The notes below the pieces were generated by a model, which worked only from the letters and a program-made list of their open reading frames with translations, was not told where the DNA came from and did no database searches. Positions 33,378 through 41,958 of a DNA stretch of 64,000 bases are shown here, in pieces. Where the stretch lies: the NCBI GenBank assembly GCA_902363555.1, contig CABJAM010000002.1, positions 62,001-126,000 of the forward strand, in the 5' to 3' direction. Position numbers and translations under genes: made by a program. Origin of the DNA: Lachnospiraceae bacterium (lineage in GTDB: Bacteria; Bacillota; Clostridia; Lachnospirales; Lachnospiraceae). Numbering within the stretch: position 1 is the stretch's first letter; each line of letters starts with the position of its first letter.

Positions 33378-35621
33378 CTACATAAATTTCGTGCGTTTTA
33401 CGGCTGCAATAAAGTCTTTGTTTGAACGCGTGCGCATAAACATTTCCAATATCCGTTCCAGAGCCTCGTCGGACTTCATGCCGCCCAGCGCCTTGCGCAC
33501 CAGATAAGCGGCCTCCAGCTCCTCTTTGGATAAAAGAAGCTCCTCGCGCCGGGTTCCGGAGCGGGCGATATCGATGGCCGGGAATATTCGCTTTTCCGAC
33601 AGCTTTCGATCCAGTACAAGCTCCATGTTACCGGTTCCCTTAAATTCCTCAAATACTACGTCATCCATCTTGCTTCCGGTTTCCACCAGCGCCGTGGCTA
33701 ATACAGTCAGGCTGCCGCCCTCTCTCATATTACGGGCCGCACCGAAAAAGCGCTTTGGCATATGGAGCGCCGCCGGGTCAAGACCGCCGGATAATGTACG
33801 GCCGCTGGGCGGAACTGTCAGGTTGTAGGCTCTGGCCAGACGTGTGATACTGTCTAGGAGAATAACCACATCCTTTTTATGCTCCACGAGGCGTTTTGCC
33901 CGCTCCAGCACCATTTCCGACACGCGCTTGTGATGCTCCGGCAATTCATCAAATGTGGAATAGATCACTTCTACATTCTCGCCCTCAATATACTCCTTGA
34001 TATCCGTTACTTCCTCCGGGCGCTCATCAATGAGCAGAATGATCATATTCATATCCGGATGATTGGCATGAATGGATTTTGCCATCTGTTTTAACAGAGT
34101 CGTCTTACCGGTTTTTGGCGGGGATACGATCATACCACGCTGACCCTTGCCAATGGGGGATACAAGATCCACGATACGCATGGGCACGCTGGCGCGCTCT
34201 GTTTCCAGGCGGATACGGTTATTTGGAAATATGGGGGTCATATCCTCAAAGTTTTTACGCTTACTGGCCTCTGCCGGATGGAAACCATTGACCGACTTGA
34301 CAAAAAGCAGGGCGCTGAATTTTTCCGTTGGCAGTTTGATCTTAATATTTCCATCGATAATATCGCCGGTCTTCAGGTTAAAGCGGCGGATCTGAGCCGG
34401 GGATACGTAAATATCATTTTCACCCGGAAGATAGTTTTCGCAGCGGATAAAGCCAAAGCCATCCTGCATAACCTCCAGGATGCCGTGAGCCATCTGGCCG
34501 CTGTCCAGTTCTTCCAGAGCCGGCTCCATATGGTTATCCGAATCCGTACGGTTATAGCTGCTGCTATTATCATTACGGCTGCCGTAGTCGGAGCGGCCGT
34601 TGCTATCGTTTCGGCTGCTGTAATCAGAACGGCCGTTGCTGTTATCGTTTCGGCTTCCGTAATCGGAGCGGTTATTGCTGTTATCGTTCCGGCTTGCGTA
34701 ATCAGAGCGGCCGTTATTGTTATCGTTCCGGCTGCCGTAATCCGAGCGGCCGTTGCTGTTATCGTTCCGGCTGCCGTAATCCGAGCGGCTGTTGTTGTTA
34801 TCGTTCCGGCTGCCGTAATCGGAGCGGCTGTTGTTATCGTTCCGGCTGCCGTAATCGGAGCGGCTGTTGTTGTTATCGTTCCGGCTGCCGTAATCCGATC
34901 GGCCGTTGTTGTTATCGTTCCGGCTTCCGTAATCCGATCGGCCGTTGCTGTCGTTTCGGCTTCCATAATCGGAGCGGTTTTCAGCGCTGTAGGATGTATT
35001 TTCCTGACGGGCATTATCTCTGCTGTCCGAACCGACCTCATTATCCGCATTCTGCCGATACGAAGGACGCTGGTTATATGGTCTCGTATCACGGCGTCCT
35101 CCGGATGTCGGCTGTGCCGTGCGCATTACGCGCCCGGTGCGGGTTACCGTTCCTCTTGGGCTTCTCTGATAACTGCTATCCTGGGATTCCGGCCTGTCCA
35201 TCGTTCCGCTTTCACGGGATGACGGCGCACTCTCACGGGTGTTCGTCGTATTCTCCCGCGACGACGGTGCACTCGACGCGTTTTCCCGCGATACCGGAGC
35301 CTGCTTCCCAGCGGCCGCGTCCTGTCCATTTTCCGTCCGGATATTTGCATCCGCTTCCTTATCCCTGACGTGCTTCTCTACGCTATCCTCCACCGGCGTC
35401 TTTACGGCGTCCGCCGATTCCTCCGCATTCTGAGCGACCACTTCAGTCGACGCCTTCCCGTCATTTCCAGCCGACGGCTTCCCGCCATTTTGCTGCTCCT
35501 CAAGATCACTCAGAATCTGCACAAGCTGAGCCTTACGCATGGCGGATGTATTCTTAATCCCCTGCGCCTTAACAATAGCTTTCAGTTGTACAAGCGACAG
35601 CGTGTTATATTTTTCAATCAT
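33378..35621 (-). CDS. rho: transcription termination factor Rho with repetitive disordered insert
   Basis: 747 residues against about 420 for Escherichia coli Rho. Residues 1-45 are the Rho N-terminal helix bundle (LVQLKAIVKAQGIKNTSAMRKAQLVQIL). Residues about 45-355 are disordered; from about 213 they hold eleven units of 12-13 residues built on RSDYGSRNDNNNG. The RNA-binding cold-shock domain (ILEVMQDGFGFIR) and the ATPase follow, with Walker A PPKTGKT near residue 500, LIDERPEE, and LLDSITRLARAYN. The insert is rich in Asn, Asp, Arg, Ser, Gly and Tyr, like RNA-binding or phase-separating sequence. GGAGG precedes the ATG. First gene upstream of rpmE. Confidence 0.96.
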   Translation of the reverse strand: MIEKYNTLSLVQLKAIVKAQGIKNTSAMRKAQLVQILSDLEEQQNGGKPSAGNDGKASTEVVAQNAEESADAVKTPVEDSVEKHVRDKEADANIRTENGQDAAAGKQAPVSRENASSAPSSRENTTNTRESAPSSRESGTMDRPESQDSSYQRSPRGTVTRTGRVMRTAQPTSGGRRDTRPYNQRPSYRQNADNEVGSDSRDNARQENTSYSAENRSDYGSRNDSNGRSDYGSRNDNNNGRSDYGSRNDNNNSRSDYGSRNDNNSRSDYGSRNDNNNSRSDYGSRNDNSNGRSDYGSRNDNNNGRSDYASRNDNSNNRSDYGSRNDNSNGRSDYSSRNDSNGRSDYGSRNDNSSSYNRTDSDNHMEPALEELDSGQMAHGILEVMQDGFGFIRCENYLPGENDIYVSPAQIRRFNLKTGDIIDGNIKIKLPTEKFSALLFVKSVNGFHPAEASKRKNFEDMTPIFPNNRIRLETERASVPMRIVDLVSPIGKGQRGMIVSPPKTGKTTLLKQMAKSIHANHPDMNMIILLIDERPEEVTDIKEYIEGENVEVIYSTFDELPEHHKRVSEMVLERAKRLVEHKKDVVILLDSITRLARAYNLTVPPSGRTLSGGLDPAALHMPKRFFGAARNMREGGSLTVLATALVETGSKMDDVVFEEFKGTGNMELVLDRKLSEKRIFPAIDIARSGTRREELLLSKEELEAAYLVRKALGGMKSDEALERILEMFMRTRSNKDFIAAVKRTKFM
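34545..34985 (-). repeat. tandem 36-39-bp coding repeats in rho
   Basis: Eleven units of 36 or 39 bp inside rho encode the RSDYGSRNDNNNG-type insert. Units differ by whole codons, so expansion keeps the frame. Confidence 0.9.
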
Positions 35622-36148
35622 ATAGAACCTCCGTTCCTTATTAAATTATGTAATTTCATTATGCAATTTTAAGGTAATTATTCAATCAGACAATAGCATC
35701 CGCCAGAATACTGGTGATGGCCGCAAAAACAGATATGCAGACGGCAGTTAGCCGCTCCGTAGCGTGACGAGGCGGGAAAAGGCAGAGCGTTACTGAATAG
35801 TTACAATTTTTTAGGAATTAGATCGAAATGCAGAGCCATGAACTTTTGGATTCTGTTTGCATTAAGAAAACGATTTGAGTCTATTATACACATTTCTGTA
35901 CAAAAAGGAAAGAGATTTTTATTGACATTTTTCGCAATTATTGAACTTTTTGTCGAAGCCTGGAGTTTACCGCTACTTAAAACGGATAAAGAGTCAGCCC
36001 TGATCTCAGCTTTTTAAATTCTTTATGAAAGTTTAATGCTGTATTCTTTCATTTTATCTTTTTATTTCGCGTTGATATTTTATGCGATTTATACGTAATT
36101 TCAATAAGTTTGCAGGAATATTTCTCCAATTTTTCTCACTTTAATATA

Positions 36149-36177
36149 TTGAATTTCCTGAATAATTATAGTATAAT
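36149..36177 (+). promoter_or_regulatory. promoter of gdhA
   Basis: TTGAAT at 36149-36154, 17 nt, TATAAT at 36172-36177, with an AT-rich stretch upstream. The remaining gap back to 35622 is AT-rich, with a TTGACA at about 35930 lacking a clear partner; no gene is seen there. Confidence 0.65.
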
Positions 36178-36225
36178 ACCTTGCATAATCCATTTACAAA
36201 AAAGTATCTGTCTTTTGTATCCGGC

Positions 36226-36253
36226 TAACCGTTCATAGAGGCATAAACGGTTA
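36226..36253. repeat. dispersed GTAAC palindrome, copy 5
   Basis: Perfect 8-bp arms TAACCGTT and AACGGTTA around a 12-nt core with CATAGAGGC, similar to the core of copy 3. It lies in the gdhA leader, 40 nt before the start codon. Confidence 0.6.
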
Positions 36254-36293
36254 CACATCCGGACATCTTTTCTAAATTTAAGGAGGAAATCAC

Positions 36294-37625
36294 ATGTCAT
36301 ACGTTGATAGCGTCATTGAAAGTGTTGTTAAGAAAAACCCCAACGAACCCGAATTTATTCAGGCGGTTACAGAGGTTCTGAACTCTCTGCGCCTCGTTGT
36401 TGATAATGATGAAAAGTACCAGAAGGAATCGCTCCTTGAAAGAATTGTTGAACCGGAACGCGTCATCATGTTCCGTGTTCCATGGGTTGACGATGCAGGA
36501 AAGGTACAGGTGAACAGAGGTTACCGTGTACAGTTCAACAGCGCCATTGGACCTTACAAGGGCGGTCTTCGTTTACATCCGTCCGTAAACTTAAGCATTA
36601 TCAAATTCCTTGGTTTTGAACAGATTTTCAAAAATTCTTTAACAGGACTTCCAATCGGCGGTGGCAAGGGTGGTTCCGACTTTGATCCCAAGGGTAAATC
36701 CGACCGTGAAATTATGGCCTTCTGCCAGAGCTTTATGACCGAGCTTTTCAGACATATCGGCGCAGACACCGATGTTCCCGCCGGCGATATCGGTACAGGC
36801 GCACGGGAGATCGGCTATATGTACGGACAGTATAAGAGACTGCGCAACGTATCCGAAGGCGTTCTCACAGGCAAGGGCTTATCCTACGGCGGTTCCCTGG
36901 CCCGTACACAGGCTACCGGCTATGGCCTTGTTTATCTGGTGGACGAATTATTAAAGACCAAGGGCGATACCCTTGAGGGTAAGACTGTTGCTGTGTCCGG
37001 CGCAGGCAACGTGGCCATTTACGCCACAGAAAAGGTTCAGCAGCTTGGCGGTAAGGTTGTGACCTGCTCCGATTCCACCGGCTGGGTATACGATAAGGAC
37101 GGCATTGATCTGGCTGCATTGAAGGAAATCAAGGAAGTTAAGCGGGCCCGTCTTACAGAATATAAAAACTACCGTCCGGATGCCGAGTATCACGAAGGCC
37201 GCGGCGTATGGACCGTTAAATGCGATATCGCACTGCCCTGTGCTACTCAGAACGAGCTTCTCATCGATGATGCCAAAGCACTTGTGGCCAATGGCTGCTT
37301 TATCGTAGCTGAGGGTGCAAACATGCCTACCACACTGGAAGCTACGGAATACCTCCAGGCCAACAAGGTTTATTTTGCACCGGGTAAGGCTGCCAATGCC
37401 GGCGGTGTTGCTACCTCCGCTCTGGAAATGACTCAGAACAGTATGCGTTACAGCTGGTCCTTCGAGGAAGTTGATGCAAAGCTTAAAGACATTATGGTAA
37501 ATATTTTCCACAATATCGATGATGCTGCAAGAGAATATGGCGTTGAAAACAATTACGTGGCCGGCGCTAATATTGCAGGCTTTAAGAAAGTGGCCGACGC
37601 CATGATCGCTCAGGGCGTTTGCTGA
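36294..37625 (+). CDS. gdhA: NADP-type glutamate dehydrogenase
   Basis: 443 residues, hexameric small-subunit GDH length. It interconverts glutamate with 2-oxoglutarate and ammonia. PYKGGLRLHPSVN and the catalytic-Lys segment PIGGGKGGSDFDPKGKSD are present, the dinucleotide fold is VAVSGAGNVAIYA, and SALEMTQNS is near the end. AAGGAGG lies 7 nt before the ATG. Monocistronic, with its own promoter and terminator. Confidence 0.96.
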   Translation: MSYVDSVIESVVKKNPNEPEFIQAVTEVLNSLRLVVDNDEKYQKESLLERIVEPERVIMFRVPWVDDAGKVQVNRGYRVQFNSAIGPYKGGLRLHPSVNLSIIKFLGFEQIFKNSLTGLPIGGGKGGSDFDPKGKSDREIMAFCQSFMTELFRHIGADTDVPAGDIGTGAREIGYMYGQYKRLRNVSEGVLTGKGLSYGGSLARTQATGYGLVYLVDELLKTKGDTLEGKTVAVSGAGNVAIYATEKVQQLGGKVVTCSDSTGWVYDKDGIDLAALKEIKEVKRARLTEYKNYRPDAEYHEGRGVWTVKCDIALPCATQNELLIDDAKALVANGCFIVAEGANMPTTLEATEYLQANKVYFAPGKAANAGGVATSALEMTQNSMRYSWSFEEVDAKLKDIMVNIFHNIDDAAREYGVENNYVAGANIAGFKKVADAMIAQGVC

Positions 37626-37710
37626 TAAACATATTTCATTTTACAGTTTATCAAACCACAGAAAAAAATATGGCTGCTCAAGTGTATCCATCCTCATTTA
37701 GCAGTTTTAA

Positions 37711-37760
37711 AAAAGGACGTACAGGCAAGGGCTTTGGCTCTTCCTGTACGTCCTTTTTTT
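37711..37760 (+). terminator. intrinsic terminator of gdhA
   Basis: GGACGTACAGG pairs with CCTGTACGTCC (stem 37711-37725 with 37743-37757) and is followed by seven T. The rest of the gap to 37956 shows no gene. Confidence 0.92.
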
Positions 37761-37956
37761 GCGATGTTTTCCAGCTATAACGCACGCTTCTCCACCATCA
37801 GGTATAACAATTTCATCCCTGAGCATATTATATAGAGTCAAACACTCCTCAGCAAGCTGCGGGGAATTTGAACCTCGCGGCAGCCGCCAATATTAAATAA
37901 GCCTGACTTTGGCGCGTTGCCTGCGGAAATAAATGATCAATTGATAAGGAGAAGTC

Positions 37957-38520
37957 ATGTATCATTCGCGTAATATGCAATTATCAAGATTCTCGACCAT
38001 CCTGGGCATTATTTTTACAGCCATTGTAGGAACCCTGCTGCACTTTGTTTTCAAATGGTCCATGGACCATCCAGCCGTTGCTCTTTTTTCCGCGGTCAAT
38101 GAATCCACATGGGAGCATTTAAAACTTTTGTTCTTCCCGGCCGTCCTGTACACGATTTTTGAATACGCCTCCCAGGGCCGTTATATCCCCGGTTATCTGT
38201 ACGCCCGCGCTCTGGCACTGTGCACTGGGCTGGCCTTTATTATTACCGCGTTTTACACATACAGCGGTATACTGGGCAACAATTACGTGTTTATGGATAT
38301 TGGAATATTTCTGATTTCTGTTATCCTGACCTTTATATTAACGATCAAAATACAAAAATGGCGCCGGATGTTACCGACGCATACAGGGATTGCAGTACTT
38401 ATTTTATTAATTCTCGCCGCGGCATTTTTCATATTCACGTTTTACCCGCCGCACATCGGTCTGTTTATGGACCCGCAGGCCGGTGACTATGGGATATTAG
38501 CCGTATTCCAATATTTATAA
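37957..38520 (+). CDS. DUF6512-like small membrane protein
   Basis: 187 residues with about six hydrophobic segments. The conserved-looking SAVNESTWEHLKLLFFP between the first two segments matches DUF6512-type proteins of Firmicutes, whose function is unknown. Aromatic-rich C-terminus FTFYPPHIGLFMDP faces outside or the membrane edge. AAGGAG precedes the ATG. It stands alone between gdhA and the convergent kinase gene. Confidence 0.75.
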   Translation: MYHSRNMQLSRFSTILGIIFTAIVGTLLHFVFKWSMDHPAVALFSAVNESTWEHLKLLFFPAVLYTIFEYASQGRYIPGYLYARALALCTGLAFIITAFYTYSGILGNNYVFMDIGIFLISVILTFILTIKIQKWRRMLPTHTGIAVLILLILAAAFFIFTFYPPHIGLFMDPQAGDYGILAVFQYL

Positions 38521-38605
38521 TTCCCAGTATACGGTGCCTCCCGGTGCATGGCCGGCAAAACCCATGATTACCGGGGTTTGGTATTTAAGCTCAGAAACCG
38601 CTAGG

Positions 38606-38672
38606 GCCGGCGGCTGTTATGCAGCGCAGACACATCACTAAATAGTGTCCACGCTGCATAAAAGCCGCCGGC
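38606..38672. terminator. long GC-rich hairpin between convergent genes
   Basis: GCCGGCGGCT, ATGCAGCG and GACAC on the left pair in order with GTGTC, CGCTGCAT and AGCCGCCGGC on the right, with small internal bulges (67 nt). It lacks a T tract, so it may be a processing or dual-strand stop structure rather than a simple terminator. Confidence 0.6.
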
Positions 38673-38727
38673 TCCAGCCGGTTCATATTTATTTCGCCTA
38701 ACTTCAGAATTTATATCACCGGATATT

Positions 38728-40206
38728 TTATGCTCCGATCGTACGCTTCACAGCACTGTGCCACCCGGAAATCATCGCATCCCGCGTCTGCGCGTCCATG
38801 GATGGCGCATAGCCGCTGTACTTCATCGTATCAAACACGGTCTTGTCGTAAAAGCCCATGCCGATTCCGGCCGCATAAGCAGCCCCGATGCCGGACAGCT
38901 CCTCAAACTGGGGGATCTGTACAGGAATCCCCAAAAGATCGCTCTGGAACTGCATGAGATACGGATTTTTCGTCGGTCCGCCGTCTGCCCGCAGCTCCTT
39001 GATCTCAAGGCCCGCATCCTTGCGCATGGCGTCCACAATATCAAAGTCCTGGTAAGCGATGGCGTCCGTGGCCGCCTTCACCAGCTCCGCCTTGCCGGTG
39101 GTTCGGCTCATCCCCACGATGCCTGCCCGGGCGTCATTATCCCAGTAGGGCGCGCCCAGACCGGAAAATGCCGGTACAAGGTAGGTCGTATCGTCGGGAT
39201 TGGCCGCTTTTGCCAGATCAGACGTTTCAGAAGCGCTTTTTATAAGCTGCACATCGTCAATGAGCCATTTCAGGATTGCTCCCGCATAGTTAATATTCCC
39301 CTCCAGCACGTAATTTACCTTGCCGTCCATGGACCAGGCCAGAGATGTCACAAGCCCGTGCTTTGACATGACCGGCGTGTCGCCAATGTTCATCATCACT
39401 GAGGAACCGGTGCCGTAGGTGGCCTTGATCATCCCTTTTTCCAGACAGCCCTGACCGTAGAGCGCGCCGTGGGAATCGCCAAGTACGCCGTGGATAGGGA
39501 TCGGTGCATCCAGATAGCCGTCAAAATCCGTATATCCAAACAGGCTGTTGGAATCACACACCTGAGCAAGCATACGGGTGTCAATACCAAAACACCGGCA
39601 CACATCTTCACTCCATTGTAACTTATGGATGTCAAACATCTGCGTCCGGGAGGCATTGGAATAATCGGTTTTAAACACCTTGCCGCCGGTAAGCTTGTAG
39701 ACAAGCCAGCTATCGATTGTTCCCGCACACAGCGCCTCCGGAGAAAGTTCCTGGCACTCCTCAACATTTTCAAGCACCCAGGCAATCTTTGCCGCACTGA
39801 AATAAGGCGAGAGATTCAGCCCCGTCGCCTGCCTGATCATCGGCCCATGGCCTTCGGCCTCAATACGCTCGCAGATCTTTGCGCCGCGGGCGCACTGCCA
39901 GACAATGGCATTATATACCGGCAGGCCGGTGCCACGGTTCCACACCATGGCCGTTTCCCGCTGATTGCTGATGCCAAAGCCAGCGACCGCATTTTTATCG
40001 ATCCCGGCCTTTTCAATGACCGATTTCACAACCTGCACTGTATTTTCATAAATCTGCATGGGGGAATGCTCCACCCAGCCGATTTCATTGATCATCTGAT
40101 CGTGGGGCAGATCGGCCCGCTCCAGCAGCACGCCCTTTTCATCAAATAAAAGGGCCTTTGTTCCGGAGGTACTCTGATCCACAGAGATTAAATATTTATT
40201 CGCCAT
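38728..40206 (-). CDS. FGGY-family carbohydrate kinase, glycerol kinase-like
   Basis: 492 residues. ATP-binding and FGGY signatures fit: ISVDQSTSGTKALLFD at the start, ADGGPTKNPYLMQFQSDLLG near residue 415. Residues that contact glycerol in E. coli GlpK are conserved at nearly the same numbers: Arg83, Glu84, Tyr135 and Asp244 (GDSHGAL). The pocket therefore suits a glycerol-like group. Its place as last gene of an isomerase/split-transketolase operon, overlapping the previous gene by 11 nt, argues for a short ketose (for example a tetrulose or apulose) rather than glycerol itself. That assignment is inference. Confidence 0.82.
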   Translation of the reverse strand: MANKYLISVDQSTSGTKALLFDEKGVLLERADLPHDQMINEIGWVEHSPMQIYENTVQVVKSVIEKAGIDKNAVAGFGISNQRETAMVWNRGTGLPVYNAIVWQCARGAKICERIEAEGHGPMIRQATGLNLSPYFSAAKIAWVLENVEECQELSPEALCAGTIDSWLVYKLTGGKVFKTDYSNASRTQMFDIHKLQWSEDVCRCFGIDTRMLAQVCDSNSLFGYTDFDGYLDAPIPIHGVLGDSHGALYGQGCLEKGMIKATYGTGSSVMMNIGDTPVMSKHGLVTSLAWSMDGKVNYVLEGNINYAGAILKWLIDDVQLIKSASETSDLAKAANPDDTTYLVPAFSGLGAPYWDNDARAGIVGMSRTTGKAELVKAATDAIAYQDFDIVDAMRKDAGLEIKELRADGGPTKNPYLMQFQSDLLGIPVQIPQFEELSGIGAAYAAGIGMGFYDKTVFDTMKYSGYAPSMDAQTRDAMISGWHSAVKRTIGA

Positions 40207-41137
40207 CCTTCATCAACTCCACTGCCGTATTTACAAGATTTTCCGCATTGAGTCCGTAGTAATCAAAAACCTCCTGGGATTTTCCGGTAATGACCGGAGC
40301 ATCCGGCAGTGACAGGTTGATCACCTTTTTCGGCTCCGTCTGGCACACGATCTGAGCCACCATAGAGCCGAGGCCGCCGATGTAGGTGTGCTCCTCGATG
40401 GTGATGATCGCTTTTGTCTCCTTAGCAGCCCGCACAACAGCCTCTTTATCGATGGGCTTTACGCAGTACATATCCAGTACACGGCAGGAAATGCCTTTTT
40501 CCTCCAGCTGCTTTGCCGCATCCTTCGCAGGCCGTACCATTTCGCCGCAGGCAATAATGGTCAGGTCAGTTCCTTCACATACCGTCGTTGCTTTATCCAT
40601 CTCAAACGGACAGCATTCCTCGGTATAAACATCATCCACTGCATTTCTGCCCACACGGATGTACGCTGGCTTCTCATCGGCCAGCAGCGCTTCGGTGAGA
40701 CACTTGGTCTGGAAACGGTCGCTTGGGAAATACACGCGCATATTTGGCGTGGAAGCCATGGTGGCAATATCCTGATTGGAATGATGGGTCATACCAAGAG
40801 CGCCGTAGCTGACGCCGCCGCTGATACCGATCAGCTTCACATTCGTGTTGGAGTAGGCCACATCCACCTTGGCCTGTTCCATGCTCCGGGTGGAGAGGAA
40901 GCAGGCCGGAGATACGGCATACGCCTTCTTTCCGCATTTTGCAAGACCTGCTGCTGTGGATACAAGACTCTGCTCCGCAATACCCATTTCAAAAAACTGG
41001 TCTGGATATTCATTGGCAAAGCCGGTAAATGAGCCGGAGCCTCTGGAATCGCTGCAAAGCGCCACAATATCCTTATCCGTTTTGGCATGCTCCATCAATA
41101 CTTCACAGATCACCTGTTTATTTGGGATTTTATTCAT
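40196..41137 (-). CDS. split transketolase, C-terminal subunit
   Basis: 313 residues, equal to the pyrimidine-binding and C-terminal domains of transketolase. The FEMGIAEQSLVSTAAGLA segment carries the Glu that activates thiamine diphosphate, followed by a MTHHSNQDIATMASTPNMRV block and a C-terminal swivel domain with IITIEEHTYIGGLGSMVA. It works with the N-terminal subunit encoded just upstream, whose stop overlaps its start by 4 nt. Transfers a two-carbon ketol unit. Confidence 0.92.
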   Translation of the reverse strand: MNKIPNKQVICEVLMEHAKTDKDIVALCSDSRGSGSFTGFANEYPDQFFEMGIAEQSLVSTAAGLAKCGKKAYAVSPACFLSTRSMEQAKVDVAYSNTNVKLIGISGGVSYGALGMTHHSNQDIATMASTPNMRVYFPSDRFQTKCLTEALLADEKPAYIRVGRNAVDDVYTEECCPFEMDKATTVCEGTDLTIIACGEMVRPAKDAAKQLEEKGISCRVLDMYCVKPIDKEAVVRAAKETKAIITIEEHTYIGGLGSMVAQIVCQTEPKKVINLSLPDAPVITGKSQEVFDYYGLNAENLVNTAVELMKDGE

Positions 41138-41958
41138 TGTACCGCAGCCTCCTTTGCACTCAGTTCTTCCATGGCTTTTGTATATTCGTCCTCCGTGGGA
41201 ACTCTGTGATGCCAGCCCACCTGATTCTCGATAAATGAAACGCCAAAGCCCTTGATCGTATCGGCAATGATGACCGTCGGCTTACCTTTTGTTTCTTTTG
41301 CTTTCGTAAATGCTTCGTCCAGGGCATCGATGTCATTGCCCACAGCATGGATCACATTCCAGCCAAAGCCTGCCCAGCGCTCGTCCTGACTGTCCTGAGT
41401 CATAACTTCCTCAGTTGTTCCGGAGATCTGCAGACGGTTCCGGTCCACAACAGCGGTGAGGTTATCCAGCTTATAGTGGCCGCCGGCCATGGCGCCCTCC
41501 CATACGGAGCCCTCGCCCAGCTCGCCGTCGCCCATAACGACGTAAACACGGTTGCCGGATTTATTCATACGCTCTGCCAGCGCCATCCCCACACCCACGG
41601 ACAGGCCGTGGCCAAGAGAACCGGAATTCATCTCGATACCCTTGATCTTGTTATTGGGATGGCCGATATATTTGGACTTATACTGAGAAAATGTTTCAAG
41701 GTCCTCCTTCGGGAAAAATCCCTTGTCGGAGAGCACGGAGTACAGCGCTTCCACCGAATGGCCCTTGCTCAGTATAAAATGGTCGTGATCGCCGGATTCC
41801 CAGTTTTCCGGAGTAATGTTCATGTGCTTATTATACAGTACGTTGAGAATATCGCACACACTCATGTCTCCGCCAATATGTCCGGTTTTTGCTTTATAGA
41901 TCATCGTAATGATCGTTTTACGAAGCGCGTACTGCTTTGCCTTCAATGCTTCATTCAT
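41134..41958 (-). CDS. split transketolase, N-terminal subunit
   Basis: 274 residues, the thiamine-diphosphate domain. The GDG..N cofactor motif reads VMGDGELGEGSVWEGA with the Asn in VVDRNRLQ; KTGHIGGDMSVCDIL and GSLGHGLSVGVGMA supply conserved His and Gly residues. Overlaps both neighbours by 4 nt, so translation of the three genes is coupled. Confidence 0.92.
   Translation of the reverse strand: MNEALKAKQYALRKTIITMIYKAKTGHIGGDMSVCDILNVLYNKHMNITPENWESGDHDHFILSKGHSVEALYSVLSDKGFFPKEDLETFSQYKSKYIGHPNNKIKGIEMNSGSLGHGLSVGVGMALAERMNKSGNRVYVVMGDGELGEGSVWEGAMAGGHYKLDNLTAVVDRNRLQISGTTEEVMTQDSQDERWAGFGWNVIHAVGNDIDALDEAFTKAKETKGKPTVIIADTIKGFGVSFIENQVGWHHRVPTEDEYTKAMEELSAKEAAVQ

Noticed and set aside
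34545..34985. Rho tandem repeats considered as a CRISPR array
   Set aside because: Units are contiguous, vary by whole codons and lie in frame in rho; there are no spacers.
34278..35222. Long plus-strand open frame (314 codons) opposite rho
   Set aside because: It is a shadow of the rho repeat region; the repeated 36-39-bp units keep several frames open, and the translation is low-complexity Val/Ile/Ala repeat with no ribosome-binding site.
38728..40206. Simple glycerol kinase glpK with glycerol operon
   Set aside because: No glpF or glpD nearby, and it overlaps transketolase and isomerase genes; the name glpK was therefore withheld.
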